A stretch of DNA of 54,658 nt from Stenotrophomonas maltophilia. Its GTDB lineage: Bacteria; Pseudomonadota; Gammaproteobacteria; Xanthomonadales; Xanthomonadaceae. The notes below the pieces were generated by a model. That model worked only from the letters and a program-made list of their open reading frames with translations. It did not search any database and had not been told where the DNA came from. The DNA lies in NCBI RefSeq assembly GCF_003970865.1, contig NZ_RXLZ01000032.1, positions 1-54,658 on the forward strand, written 5' to 3'. Shown piece by piece: positions 25,236 to 33,871 of the stretch. Made by a program: the position numbers and the translations under genes. Within the stretch, counting starts at the first letter, position 1. Each line of letters starts with the position of its first letter.

Positions 25236-25994
25236 ATGGATCTGGGTCTTGAAGGGCGTACCGCGCTGGTCACCGGGGCGGGCAGTGGCATCGGCGCCGG
25301 TGTTGCCAGATTGCTGGCATCGCAGGGAGTACGCATCGCGATCAGCGCACGACGTGCGGAACCGCTGCAGGCGCTGGCCGCCGGGATCGAAGCCACGGGT
25401 GCGCCGGCGCCGATCATCCTGCTCGGCGATGTCACCGATGCTGGAGACGTGAGCCGGCTCGCCCATGCGGCGCTGGCAGCGCTGCAGCGCGTCGACATCC
25501 TGGTCAACGCAGCCGGTGGCTCGCGGCCCACCACGGTGGACGCCGCCGACGATGTCTGGGAGGAGGCGTTCGCACTGAACTTCTCCGCAGCGCGGCGGCT
25601 GACCCAGGCGTTGTTGCCGGCGATGCAGGCACAGGGCTGGGGGCGGGTGATCAATTTCAGCGGCTCGATGGAGCCGCGCGCGGTGAACGCGGCCACGGCG
25701 GCAAAGGCCGCGCTGCATCTGTGGGGCAAGGGGCTGGCCTCCGAAGTGGCCGGGCAGGGCATCACGGTGAATGCAATTGCACCGGGACGTATCAACAGCG
25801 CGCAGATCCGCGATCGCCTGCATCCTACCGAGGAAAGCCGGCGTGAGTTCATCGCACGCAACATTCCGATCGGGCGTTTTGGTGATCCGGAGGAGGTGGC
25901 GCCGCTGGTGGCCTTCCTGGCCTCGCCCTTGGCCGGCTACATCACCGGTGCGGTGATTCCGGTGGACGGCGGCATGCACTACTTCGCGCATTAG
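25236..25994 (+). CDS. Short-chain dehydrogenase/reductase, atypical active site
   Basis: A 252-residue SDR with the Rossmann nucleotide motif TGAGSGIG (13-20), NAAGG (91-95) and GDV (64-66). The active-site region reads FSGSMEPRAVNAATAAKAAL; Lys157 is present but the residue four before it, normally the catalytic Tyr, is Ala153. Related SDRs of this kind are known to lack the Tyr, so the protein may use another residue or not be a simple alcohol dehydrogenase. The C-terminal APGRINSAQIRDRL and YITGAVIPVDGG are ordinary SDR features. GGAGA lies 6 bases before ATG 25236. It is controlled, by inference, by the divergent LysR protein. Confidence 0.88.
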   Translation: MDLGLEGRTALVTGAGSGIGAGVARLLASQGVRIAISARRAEPLQALAAGIEATGAPAPIILLGDVTDAGDVSRLAHAALAALQRVDILVNAAGGSRPTTVDAADDVWEEAFALNFSAARRLTQALLPAMQAQGWGRVINFSGSMEPRAVNAATAAKAALHLWGKGLASEVAGQGITVNAIAPGRINSAQIRDRLHPTEESRREFIARNIPIGRFGDPEEVAPLVAFLASPLAGYITGAVIPVDGGMHYFAH

Positions 25995-26004
25995 CCCTCC
26001 GTTT

Positions 26005-26031
26005 GTGGCGTCGAGCACGGCTCGACTCTAC
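26005..26031. repeat. SMAG palindrome after the SDR gene
   Basis: GTCGAGC-ACG-GCTCGAC stem with CTAC (GTAG reversed) at the right end, the same subfamily as 19158-19184. Confidence 0.7.
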
Positions 26032-26041
26032 AAGAGCCAAC

Positions 26042-26066
26042 AAAAAGGGCGGCCCGCAGGCCGCCC
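26042..26066 (-). terminator. Intrinsic terminator for the minus-strand hydrolase gene
   Basis: GGGCGGCC (26047-26054), loop CGCA, GGCCGCCC (26059-26066); read on the minus strand the stem is followed by TTTTT. It lies 28 bases past the stop of the gene at 26095-27492. Confidence 0.85.
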
Positions 26067-26094
26067 CCTTCCATTCGTGGTCGAGCCCGCCAAC

Positions 26095-27492
26095 TCAGCG
26101 CGGCGAGGCCACCGCACGGTTGCTCGAAGCACCCTTGCCCTTGCGCTTGTCCTGCTGTGCCGGGCTTGCGCCCTCGGCCATCAGGTTGTCGCTGCCGAAG
26201 TCGGTGTCCACGTCCAGCCAGCGCTGCGTCGGCAGGCCGAGTGCGGAATCGAGCACGGTCGGCAGCAGGCCGCTGGGCAGGCCGCTTTCGCCGTTCCACA
26301 TGATGGCGATGCCGAGATCGCGTTCCGGCACCAGCGCGACCAGGCCGCGATAGCCCTGCACGGCACCGGCATGGAACACCACGTCGTGGCCGGCGTAGTC
26401 GAAGGTGCGCCAGCCCAGTGCGTAGCCGGCCGAATGCAGGCGCTCGCGGCGCCAGCCCGAACGCATTTCGCCCGGGGTGTTGATCAGGCTCGAATGCAGG
26501 GTGGCCAGCAGCGGTGCCGGCAGCACGTCCGGGCGATGGCCGGTGTGGGCCAGCAGCCACTGCGCCATGTCGCTGGCGCTGGCGTTGACGCCGGCGGCCG
26601 GGGCGACGCGGTAGTAGGTCGGCTTCGGTGTCAGCGACACCCAGCCATTGCGGCTGCGCACGTGCGGACGCGCCCAGCGCGAGCTGGCCTGGATACCGGC
26701 CAGGCCGAGGCTGGCATCGTTCATGCCCAGCGGCTTGAAGATGCGGCGCTCGACCGACTGCTCGTAGAAGCTGCCGGAGGCGGCATAGACGACGTCGCCG
26801 ATCAGGCTGAAGGCCACGTTCTGGTAGGCGTAGCAGTCGCCCGGCAGGCACTTCAGGCTGGTGTTGGCCAGCTTCTGGGTCAGCGAGTAGTACTCGGCGT
26901 TGCCTTCGATGTCGCGGTCGTAGGCGTTGTACGGCAGGCCGACGCGGTGGCTGAGCACGTCGGCCACGGTCAGGCGATCGGTCGCTTCCGGCGAGTTCAG
27001 GCGGAAGCCCGGCACGTAGTCGGTGACCTTGCTGTCCCAGCGCAGCGTGCCGTCGTTGACCAGCAGTCCGGCCATGGTGCCGGCAAAGGCCTTGGACAGC
27101 GAGGCCAGGCGGAACACGGTGTGGGCGTCGACCGGCAGCGGGTTGTTGACGTCGGTAACGCCATAGCCACGCGCGCTGAGCACGCGACCACCCTGCACGA
27201 TGGCCACGGCCATGCCGGGCACGCGTTCGCCATAGGTGAGCTGCTGCGCCATCGATTCGATGTTGGCCACGTTGAAGCCGGCCGCCGGCAGCTGCACCTG
27301 CGGCTCCAGGCCGGTGCGGTAGGCGGCGGGCTGGGTGTGGGCGACGGCGGTGGCGGCGGATTCGATGTTGGCCGGCATCGGCGGCAATGGCGGCGGGGTC
27401 TGCGCGGTGGTGGACAAGGCAACGGGCATCAACATGCCCAGCAAACCGGTGGCCGCCGAACGGATCGGACGACGCAGGCTGTTCTTTTTCAT
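26095..27492 (-). CDS. Secreted serine hydrolase of the class C beta-lactamase fold
   Basis: A 465-residue exported protein. The signal peptide is about residues 1-30 (basic MKKNSLRR, hydrophobic GLLGMLMPVAL, then TTAQ). The beta-lactamase/PBP4-type domain has the S-x-x-K motif in FRLASLSKAFAGTMAGLLVN, the Y-x-N motif in CYAYQNVAFSLIGDVV, and HAG in VFHAGAVQGYRG in place of KTG. The catalytic set is thus complete for an esterase or DD-peptidase-like enzyme; AmpC-type cephalosporinases are smaller and differ. The C-terminus has a Lys/Ser-rich tail (QQDKRKGKGASS). ATG 27492 is chosen because it starts the signal peptide. The substrate is unknown. Confidence 0.85.
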   Translation of the reverse strand: MKKNSLRRPIRSAATGLLGMLMPVALSTTAQTPPPLPPMPANIESAATAVAHTQPAAYRTGLEPQVQLPAAGFNVANIESMAQQLTYGERVPGMAVAIVQGGRVLSARGYGVTDVNNPLPVDAHTVFRLASLSKAFAGTMAGLLVNDGTLRWDSKVTDYVPGFRLNSPEATDRLTVADVLSHRVGLPYNAYDRDIEGNAEYYSLTQKLANTSLKCLPGDCYAYQNVAFSLIGDVVYAASGSFYEQSVERRIFKPLGMNDASLGLAGIQASSRWARPHVRSRNGWVSLTPKPTYYRVAPAAGVNASASDMAQWLLAHTGHRPDVLPAPLLATLHSSLINTPGEMRSGWRRERLHSAGYALGWRTFDYAGHDVVFHAGAVQGYRGLVALVPERDLGIAIMWNGESGLPSGLLPTVLDSALGLPTQRWLDVDTDFGSDNLMAEGASPAQQDKRKGKGASSNRAVASPR

Positions 27493-27523
27493 CGTGGAGA
27501 CCCGTGCGCGACTGCTGATGGCG

Positions 27524-27553
27524 ATTCTAGCGCCGCTTTTCCCTTGTGCACAA
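27524..27553 (-). promoter_or_regulatory. Promoter candidate for the serine hydrolase gene
   Basis: On the minus strand TTGTGC (27548-27553) and TAGAAT (27524-27529) are separated by 18 bases, 31 bases before the ATG. Confidence 0.5.
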
Positions 27554-27736
27554 ACAAAGCGAAGATGAATGCGCATCTCGTTGAAAAAGTTGGAATTTTG
27601 ACGCCCCGAAAGCATGTATCGGAACGTGTCGTACGGGAGGGGCCGTGACACTGCGTTGCAGCCTTCTGCATGGCTGCTGCTGGCGATGTTGCAGTGCATT
27701 GGCTAACGTACGCGCTTCACCGCCCCGGAGCCTGCC

Positions 27737-27781
27737 ATGCCGCTGTCCAACCGCCGTCTTCTGGCGAGGGACGCCGCGTGA
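27737..27781 (+). CDS. Possible 14-residue leader peptide ahead of the transporter
   Basis: ATG 27737 opens 14 codons (MPLSNRRLLARDAA) ending in TGA, which overlaps the GTG start of the transporter (GTGA at 27778-27781). A GGAG lies about 6 bases upstream. The same arrangement occurs before chpA. It may be a coupling peptide or chance. Confidence 0.3.
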   Translation: MPLSNRRLLARDAA

Positions 27782-29106
27782 GCGCGGTGAAGGGCAAGGG
27801 GCCGCTACGTGGGCTGACGGCGGCACTGCGTGAGTCGCCGGCGCTGTGGTGGTCGTTCCTGTACTTCTTCTGTCTGCTCAGCGGCTACTACGTGCTGCGC
27901 CCGGTGCGTGAGGCGATGGCTGCCTCGGCCGATCTGGAGACCGTGTTTCCGCCGATGCTGATCGCCTGGTTCGCCAGCCACGGCATCGCGCTGAAGGACT
28001 TCGTCCTGCAGTTCCTGTTCTCCTGCGTGTTCGTGATCATGCTGGTGCTGCAGCCGGTGTATGGCTGGCTGGTCAGCCGCTTCCCGCGGCGGGTGTTCCT
28101 GCCGGCGGTGTATGGCTTCTTCATCGTCACCCTGCTGGGCTTCTACGCGCTGTTCGACAGCAACGTGCCGGGGCGCGGCATGGCCTTCTTCCTCTGGGTG
28201 ATGGTGTTCAACCTGTTCGCGGTGGCGGTGTTCTGGAGCTTCATGGCCGACGTGTTTTCCAACGCGCAGGCGCGGGCGTATTACGGCTACATCGGCGCGG
28301 CTGGCACCGTCGGCGCGTTCCTTGGCCCGCTCATCACCAGCGCGCTGGCACAGCGTGTGGGCATCGCCAACCTGATGCTGGTGTCTGCGGGTTTCCTGAT
28401 TGTCTGCTTGTTATGCATCTGGCGGTTGCGGCACTGGGCGGTGCTGCGCGAACGCGAGCAGCAGCTGGTCTCGGGCGAGAAGCCGATGGGCGGCAGCGTG
28501 CTTGACGGCCTGAAGCTGATCGCACGCGAGCCGCTGCTGCGCTGGCTGGCGGTGCTGGTGGTGTTCGGCGTGGGCGTGGGCACCCTGTTGTACAACCAGC
28601 AGGCCAGCATCGTGCGCGCGGCCTTCAACGACCCGGCTGCCAGCACCGCGTTCTTCTCGCGCATCGACCTGGCGGTGAACGCGCTGACACTTCTGTTGCA
28701 GTTGAGTCTGACTCGCTGGCTGTTGTCGCGCCACGGCATAGCCCCGGCCCTGCTGATTCCCGCGTTCGCCATCCTGATCGGCTTCTCGGTGCTGGCCGCA
28801 TCGCCGCTGCCGATGATGGTGGCGGTGGTGCAGGTGCTGACCCGGGCCAGTGAATTCTCGCTCTTCAAGCCGGCACGCGAAACCATCTACACCCGCGTGG
28901 ACCGCCAATGGCGTTACAAGGCCGGTGCGGCCATCGACACGGTGGTCTACCGTGGTGCCGACCTGAGCTTCACCTGGGTGCACAAGGGCTTGTCGCTGTT
29001 TGGTTCACATGTGGTGTTCATCGGTGGCGTGGTGGCTGCCGCGTGCATGACCGCTGCCGCATTCGGTGTGCTGCGCGAAGAAAAGAAGCTGCCGCGCGAC
29101 CGCTGA
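27778..29106 (+). CDS. MFS-like transporter resembling Npt/ATP-ADP translocases
   Basis: A 442-residue polytopic membrane protein with about 12 hydrophobic segments. The N-terminal motif WWSFLYFFCLLSGYYVLRPV followed by REAMA is characteristic of the bacterial relatives of Npt1/Npt2 nucleotide transporters, which some annotate simply as MFS. Other landmarks are YGYIGAAGTVGAFLGPLITS and EFSLFKPARETIYTRVDRQW. Whether it moves nucleotides is unknown; free-living relatives are poorly studied. The GTG start at 27778 is chosen because GAGGGA lies just upstream; upstream in-frame residues are not membrane-like. A DUF1304 protein follows after 30 bases. Confidence 0.8.
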   Translation: MSAVKGKGPLRGLTAALRESPALWWSFLYFFCLLSGYYVLRPVREAMAASADLETVFPPMLIAWFASHGIALKDFVLQFLFSCVFVIMLVLQPVYGWLVSRFPRRVFLPAVYGFFIVTLLGFYALFDSNVPGRGMAFFLWVMVFNLFAVAVFWSFMADVFSNAQARAYYGYIGAAGTVGAFLGPLITSALAQRVGIANLMLVSAGFLIVCLLCIWRLRHWAVLREREQQLVSGEKPMGGSVLDGLKLIAREPLLRWLAVLVVFGVGVGTLLYNQQASIVRAAFNDPAASTAFFSRIDLAVNALTLLLQLSLTRWLLSRHGIAPALLIPAFAILIGFSVLAASPLPMMVAVVQVLTRASEFSLFKPARETIYTRVDRQWRYKAGAAIDTVVYRGADLSFTWVHKGLSLFGSHVVFIGGVVAAACMTAAAFGVLREEKKLPRDR

Positions 29107-29136
29107 TCCCGCCCAGTCATTTCGAGGAGAGAAACG

Positions 29137-29484
29137 ATGTCGCTGATCGCGTTGCTGCTGACCGTGCTGGTCGCGGTGCTGCACCTGTACTTCCTGGTGC
29201 TGGAGATGTTCCTGTGGACGCGCCCGCTGGGCCTGAAGACCTTCCGCAACACGCCGGAGAAGGCAGAGACCACGCGCGTGCTGGCGGCCAACCAGGGCGT
29301 GTACAACGGCTTCCTGGCCGCGGGCATCGGGGTGGGGCTGGTAATCGATCAGCCGGTGCTGGTGACGTTCTCGCTGGCCTGCGTGGTGGTGGCGGGGTGC
29401 TATGGCGCCTACAGCGTGAGCCGGCGCATTTTCATGATCCAGGCGGTGCCGGCGATCCTGGCACTGGTGTTGCGAGCGCTCTGA
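29137..29484 (+). CDS. DUF1304 family membrane protein
   Basis: A 115-residue protein with four hydrophobic helices. Family landmarks are HLYFLVLEMFLWTRPLGLKT, TRVLAANQGVYNGFLAAGI, a polar centre and YGAYSVSRRIFMIQAVPAIL. DUF1304 proteins are small inner-membrane proteins of unknown role. GAGGAGAG lies 6 bases before the ATG, so it is well translated. It may be cotranscribed with the transporter upstream. It converges with the minus-strand gene at 29514. Confidence 0.85.
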   Translation: MSLIALLLTVLVAVLHLYFLVLEMFLWTRPLGLKTFRNTPEKAETTRVLAANQGVYNGFLAAGIGVGLVIDQPVLVTFSLACVVVAGCYGAYSVSRRIFMIQAVPAILALVLRAL

Positions 29485-29513
29485 AGTCGGTGCGCGCGGG
29501 CAGGCGCCGCCGC

Positions 29514-29918
29514 TCAGCGGCTGATGGCGCGCATGAAGCCCAGCCACATTGGCACGGCATGCAGCGCCGCACCCAGCACGAACAGGCCCGTCAGCAGGTG
29601 TACGCGCCAGTCGTTGATGCGCAGGAAGACGAATTGTTCAAGCGCGCGGCCCACCCAGAACACCGCCATGAAAGCCAGCAGGACCAACCCCAGACGAGTG
29701 TCGACCAGGTCCGGGGCAAAGATCAGCGCGATCAGCCCCATTCCCAGGAACACATAGATCACGCGCAGATTGAGGATCTGCATGATCGCGCGGTTGGCCG
29801 TGCCGAGCTGGGCGAGCTCGCGTTTCCAGCCGAACAGCCGCCAGAACGCCAGATGGAAGGCGGCAAACCCCAGGCTGTGAATGCCTGCCAGGCGCACCAG
29901 TAGTTCAGTGGTCGTCAT
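29514..29918 (-). CDS. Small four-helix membrane protein of unknown function
   Basis: A 134-residue protein. Hydrophobic segments are at about 10-27, 48-68, 75-95 and 105-125, with WRLFGWKRELAQLGTANRAI between helices 1 and 2 and a basic end. I do not recognise a named family. It starts 6 bases after the DUF4442 gene stop on the same strand, so the two are probably one transcript. That link hints at lipid or acyl-chain metabolism, but only by position. Confidence 0.75.
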   Translation of the reverse strand: MTTTELLVRLAGIHSLGFAAFHLAFWRLFGWKRELAQLGTANRAIMQILNLRVIYVFLGMGLIALIFAPDLVDTRLGLVLLAFMAVFWVGRALEQFVFLRINDWRVHLLTGLFVLGAALHAVPMWLGFMRAISR

Positions 29919-29924
29919 GGTTGA

Positions 29925-30404
29925 TCAGCCTGTGCGCGGAGGGCGCGGCGATACCCACATTGCGATGATCGCATGGAACACCTCGGTCCCTGCCGCATCG
30001 GTCACGCTGACCTTCACGGGCAGGTCGTAGCCGTCCGCAGCACTGACGATGGACAACATTGGCGTCGCCACGGCCTTCAACGTGCCCAAGGCCTTGGCCT
30101 GGTATTTCACTTCCATGCCCTTGGGGATCCAGCGCATGTCTGCCGGCAGGCTGGCGTCCACCATCACCCCGCCGACCAGCTCGGCCAGGTTGCACATCGC
30201 GATCGCATGTACCGTGCCAATGTGGTTGTTGATGCGGCGGTGCTGGCGGATCACGCCTTCGCAGCGGCCTGGCTCCAGTGCGGTGATGGTGGGCGCGATG
30301 CTGGCGAAGTAGGGCGCCTTGAAACACACCGCGCGCGAGAACAGCCAGTTGCCGGCGGGCCAGCGCTGCATGCGGTGGTAAAGCGAGAGCAGGAGCGTGG
30401 ACAT
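29925..30404 (-). CDS. DUF4442 hotdog-fold thioesterase-like protein
   Basis: A 159-residue protein with a hotdog-fold pattern. RINNHIGTVHAIAMCNLAEL contains the NHxGTxHA motif in the position used by acyl-CoA thioesterases, followed by EVKYQAKALGTLKAVA. DUF4442 members are considered acyl-CoA thioesterase relatives. It lies downstream of fadE on the same strand, after a terminator hairpin at 30433-30456, which fits a role in acyl-CoA turnover. The catalytic residue is not proven. Confidence 0.8.
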   Translation of the reverse strand: MSTLLLSLYHRMQRWPAGNWLFSRAVCFKAPYFASIAPTITALEPGRCEGVIRQHRRINNHIGTVHAIAMCNLAELVGGVMVDASLPADMRWIPKGMEVKYQAKALGTLKAVATPMLSIVSAADGYDLPVKVSVTDAAGTEVFHAIIAMWVSPRPPRTG

Positions 30405-30432
30405 GAGGGGTATTCCGTTCGGCGGATAAAGC

Positions 30433-30456
30433 GACGGCGGGCCGAGGCCCGCCGTC
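30433..30456 (-). terminator. Hairpin terminator after fadE
   Basis: Near-perfect palindrome GACGGCGGGCC-GA-GGCCCGCCGTC, 11-bp arms. On the minus strand it is followed by GCTTTATCC, a short T-run, 24 bases past the fadE stop. Confidence 0.7.
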
Positions 30457-30479
30457 GAGGCAACGCGTGTCGCGGGCGA

Positions 30480-32957
30480 TCAGGCCGCCTGCGAATGCGG
30501 GTCCTTGTGCTGGCGGTCGTAGTAGCTGGCCGCGCGCAGTTCGTGGGTGTCGAAGTCGTCCACGGTGATGGTGTCCAGGGTCAGCGTACGCAGTTCTTCC
30601 AGCAGGCTGCGCTCGTCCTGGGTGATCACGCCTTCGGCCACGGCCTCGTCCAGCTGGGCCTTGAAGTCCAGCGCCTCGATGCCCTTGCTCTTCAGCGCCT
30701 TCAGGAACTTGCGCTCCACCGGCTCGGCCATGATCGCCTTGCTCAGGTAGCTGTTGATGCGGCCACCCGGGTTGTTCTCGCACGGGGTCAGGAACACGCC
30801 ACTGGCCAGGCGGTCGCGGGCTTCATTCGGCGCCATCAGCAACGCGGCGACGCGACGGCTCAGGCGGTCGCCCGGGGCCTCGGCACGACGGCCCAGCGGG
30901 AAGATCAGTGCCCACATCAGCCAGCCGATCGGACGGATCGGGAAGTTGCGCAGGGCCGCCGACAGCGATTCTTCGATCTTGTGCACGCTGTCATGGAAGG
31001 CCCAGGCCAGCAGCGGCTGGTCAGCCTGCGGTGCGCCTTCGTCGTGGTAGCGCTTGAGCATGGCGCTGGTCATGTAGACGTGGCTCAGAACATCGCCCAG
31101 GCGGCCGGACAGCGATTCCTTGAACTTCAGCTTGCCGCCAAGGGTCATCATCGAGATGTCGGCCATCAGCGCCAGGTTGGCCGAGTAACGGTCCAGCTTG
31201 CGGAAGTAGCGACGGGTATAGGCGTCGCCCGGGGCGGCACCGAAGCGCGCGCCGGTCAGGCCGAACCAGAACGAACGCACGGCATTGGAGATGCCGAAGC
31301 GGATGTGGCCGAACAGGCTGCGGTCGAAGTCCTGCAGGCCGGCACGGGTATCCGGATCCTGCGCGGCCTTCATTTCCTTCAGCACCCACGGGTGGCAGAG
31401 GATCGCCCCCTGGCCGAAGATCAGCAGGCTGCGGGTCATGATGTTGGCGCCTTCCACGGTGATCGCGATCGGCGCGGCCTGCCAGCTGCGGCCGGCGAAG
31501 TTGCGCGGGCCCAGGATGATGCCCTTGCCGCCGATCACGTCCATCATGTCCGAGATCACTTCACGGCTCATGTTGGTGCAGTGGTACTTGGCGATGGCCG
31601 AAGGCACCGACGGCACGTCGCCGCGGTCAACCGCGGCGGCGGTGGCCTGCGACAGCGCGCTGATCTTGTACGCCTTGCCGCCGATGCGGGCCAGTGCTTC
31701 TTCCACGCCTTCGAAGCGGCCGACCGACAGGCCGAACTGCTTGCGGATGCGTGCATAGGCGCCGGTCACGGCGGCACCGGCCTTGGCACCGCCACTGGCG
31801 GTGGACGGCAGGGTGATCGAGCGGCCCACGGCCAGGCACTCGTTGAGCATGTTCCAGCCCTTGCCGGCCATGGCAGCGCCACCGATCAGCTGGGTCAGCG
31901 GAATGAACACGTCCTTGCCGCGGATCGGACCGTTCTGGAACGTCGAGTTCAGCGGGAAGTGGCGACGGCCGATTTCAACACCGGCGGTGTCGCGCGGCAG
32001 CAGGCCCAGAGTGATGCCGATGTCGCGGGTATCGCCGATCAGGCCATCCGGGTCGTACATGCGGAAGGCCAGGCCGATCAGCGAAGCGACCGGGGCCAGG
32101 GTGATGTAGCGCTTGTCGAAGGTCAGCTTGACGCCGAGCACCTGCTCGCCGTTCCACTCGCCCTTGCAGACGATGCCGTAGTCCGGAATGGAGGTGGCGT
32201 CGGAGCCGGCGAACGGACCGGTCAGGCCGAAGCAGGGCACTTCGCGGCCATCGGCCAGGCGCGGCAGGTACTGGTCCTTCTGTTCCTGGGTGCCGTAATG
32301 CACCAGCAGTTCGCCCGGGCCCAGCGAATTCGGCACGCCGACGGTGGAGCTGACCACCGAAGACACCGAGGCCAGCTTCTGGATCACCTTGTGGTGGGCC
32401 AGTGCGGAGAAGCCGAGGCCGCCGTATTCCTTCGGGATGATCATGCCGAAGAACTTGTTCTTCTTGATGAAGGCCCACAGTTCCGGCGGCAGGTCGGCGT
32501 GGACATGGGTGATTTCCCAGTCGTTGACCATGGTGCACAGCTCTTCCACCGGGCCATCGAGGAAGGCCTGTTCTTCGGCGGTCAGCTGCGGCTTGGGATA
32601 GTTGAGCAGGATGTTCCAGTCCGGATCACCGGTGAACAGTTCGCCCTCGAAGCCGACCGAGCCGGTTTCCAGTGCGATGCGCTCGGTCTGCGACAGCGGC
32701 GGCAGCACCTTGCGGAACACCTTCATCATCGGGCCGGTCAGCAGCGGCTTGCGGATGAACGGCAGCAGCAGCGGCACGGCGATGACGGCCAACACAGCGG
32801 CCGCGACGATCGTGGCGGTCTGGTTGATGTAGGGAATGAACCAGCAGGCGACCAGCAGGGCCACGCTGATCAGCGTCCAGGTAACCAGCCGCATGCGGTG
32901 GTAGGCGACGAACGCGCCTGCCAGCAGCAGGGCGAGGAAGGGAAGAACGATGCTCAT
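30480..32957 (-). CDS. fadE: Acyl-CoA dehydrogenase FadE
   Basis: An 825-residue long-form acyl-CoA dehydrogenase, first oxidation step of fatty-acid beta-oxidation. Two N-terminal membrane helices (about 2-20 and 24-45) anchor it. The ACAD core follows: WAFIKKNKFFGMIIPKEYGG, CFGLTGPFAGSDATSIPDYG, KRYITLAPVASLIGLAFRMY and a C-terminal FadE-type extension with VEGANIMTRSLLIFGQGA. The length and anchor match E. coli FadE. The ATG overlaps the stop of the alpha/beta hydrolase gene (ATGA), so it is translated by coupling from the operator-controlled promoter at 33879-33906. Confidence 0.96.
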   Translation of the reverse strand: MSIVLPFLALLLAGAFVAYHRMRLVTWTLISVALLVACWFIPYINQTATIVAAAVLAVIAVPLLLPFIRKPLLTGPMMKVFRKVLPPLSQTERIALETGSVGFEGELFTGDPDWNILLNYPKPQLTAEEQAFLDGPVEELCTMVNDWEITHVHADLPPELWAFIKKNKFFGMIIPKEYGGLGFSALAHHKVIQKLASVSSVVSSTVGVPNSLGPGELLVHYGTQEQKDQYLPRLADGREVPCFGLTGPFAGSDATSIPDYGIVCKGEWNGEQVLGVKLTFDKRYITLAPVASLIGLAFRMYDPDGLIGDTRDIGITLGLLPRDTAGVEIGRRHFPLNSTFQNGPIRGKDVFIPLTQLIGGAAMAGKGWNMLNECLAVGRSITLPSTASGGAKAGAAVTGAYARIRKQFGLSVGRFEGVEEALARIGGKAYKISALSQATAAAVDRGDVPSVPSAIAKYHCTNMSREVISDMMDVIGGKGIILGPRNFAGRSWQAAPIAITVEGANIMTRSLLIFGQGAILCHPWVLKEMKAAQDPDTRAGLQDFDRSLFGHIRFGISNAVRSFWFGLTGARFGAAPGDAYTRRYFRKLDRYSANLALMADISMMTLGGKLKFKESLSGRLGDVLSHVYMTSAMLKRYHDEGAPQADQPLLAWAFHDSVHKIEESLSAALRNFPIRPIGWLMWALIFPLGRRAEAPGDRLSRRVAALLMAPNEARDRLASGVFLTPCENNPGGRINSYLSKAIMAEPVERKFLKALKSKGIEALDFKAQLDEAVAEGVITQDERSLLEELRTLTLDTITVDDFDTHELRAASYYDRQHKDPHSQAA

Positions 32958-33871
32958 GAGCGTGCTCCGGTGACGTGCTCGTTTGTGGCGGACGAAGCCG
33001 CAGCGTCTGCTGCGGGCAACACGTCCAGATAGTCCAACACAGTAGCGGTAAAGGCGTCGTTGTCATCGCCGGCGACCATGTGCGTGGCCTGCGGCAGCTG
33101 TACATGGCGAGCATGCGGCGCCAACGCCAGGAATTCGGCCACGGTCTGCGGCGTGACCAGGTCGCTGCGACCGCCACTCACCAGCAGCAACGGGCACTTC
33201 ACCTGGCGCGCGGCCTCGGCCAGTGCGTCCTGGTGCTGTTCGCTGTCGCGGGCCAATTCGGCCACCAGGCGGGGATCCCAGTGCCAGCGCCAGCGGCCGT
33301 GGCCGTCTTCGCGCAGCAGTGCACGCAGCGACTGCTCGGATTTGCGCGGACGGTGCGGCATGTACGCCGAGATCACGTCGGCGGCCTGCGTCAGCGAGGC
33401 GAAGCCGTCGGGATGGGCGGTCATGAAGGCGAGGATGCGCTCGACACCGGCGGTATCCCAGCGCGGGGTGATGTCGACCAGCACCATCGCCGAGAACAGG
33501 CCCGGCCAGCGCGATTCGGCCAGCAGGCCGAACAGGCCGCCCATCGAGGCCGCAACCAGCACCGGCGGGCGCGGCTGTTCACCGGCCAGCACGATGAGGT
33601 CATCGGCGAACTGTTCGCCGTGATAGGGCAGGTCGGCGGCATTCCAGTCCGAATCGCCGTGGCCGCGTGCGTCGTAAGCCAGCGTCTGCAGGCCGGCCGC
33701 AGACAGGGCACGCGCGGTGGTATTCCAGGCATGACGGGTCTGGCCGAAGCCGTGCGCGAACAGCACCCGGCCACGACGACCGTGGTCGCTGGCAGTGGCG
33801 GCGAGGCGGGCACCATGGGCCGCCTCCAGGCGCAGGTCATGGAACGCAGCGGGAGTAGGGGACGTAACCAT
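32954..33871 (-). CDS. Alpha/beta hydrolase cotranscribed with fadE
   Basis: A 305-residue alpha/beta-hydrolase. Oxyanion motif FAHGFGQTRHAW (about 38-49), DARGHGDSDWNAADL, nucleophile elbow in VLVAASMGGLFGLLAE (A-S-M-G-G), acid in VSGGRSDLVTP and His in QLPQATHMVAGDD; the catalytic triad is intact. It may release fatty acids from esters or act on acyl chains that feed FadE. The first ATG of good context (33869-33871) sits 7 bases past a -10 element, so the message may be leaderless. No Shine-Dalgarno sequence is visible. It overlaps fadE downstream. Confidence 0.88.
   Translation of the reverse strand: MVTSPTPAAFHDLRLEAAHGARLAATASDHGRRGRVLFAHGFGQTRHAWNTTARALSAAGLQTLAYDARGHGDSDWNAADLPYHGEQFADDLIVLAGEQPRPPVLVAASMGGLFGLLAESRWPGLFSAMVLVDITPRWDTAGVERILAFMTAHPDGFASLTQAADVISAYMPHRPRKSEQSLRALLREDGHGRWRWHWDPRLVAELARDSEQHQDALAEAARQVKCPLLLVSGGRSDLVTPQTVAEFLALAPHARHVQLPQATHMVAGDDNDAFTATVLDYLDVLPAADAAASSATNEHVTGARS

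Noticed and set aside
29973..33032. A 1019-codon plus-strand frame opposite fadE
   Set aside because: Antisense shadow of fadE and DUF4442; low-complexity His/Gln/Arg-rich translation, no family match.
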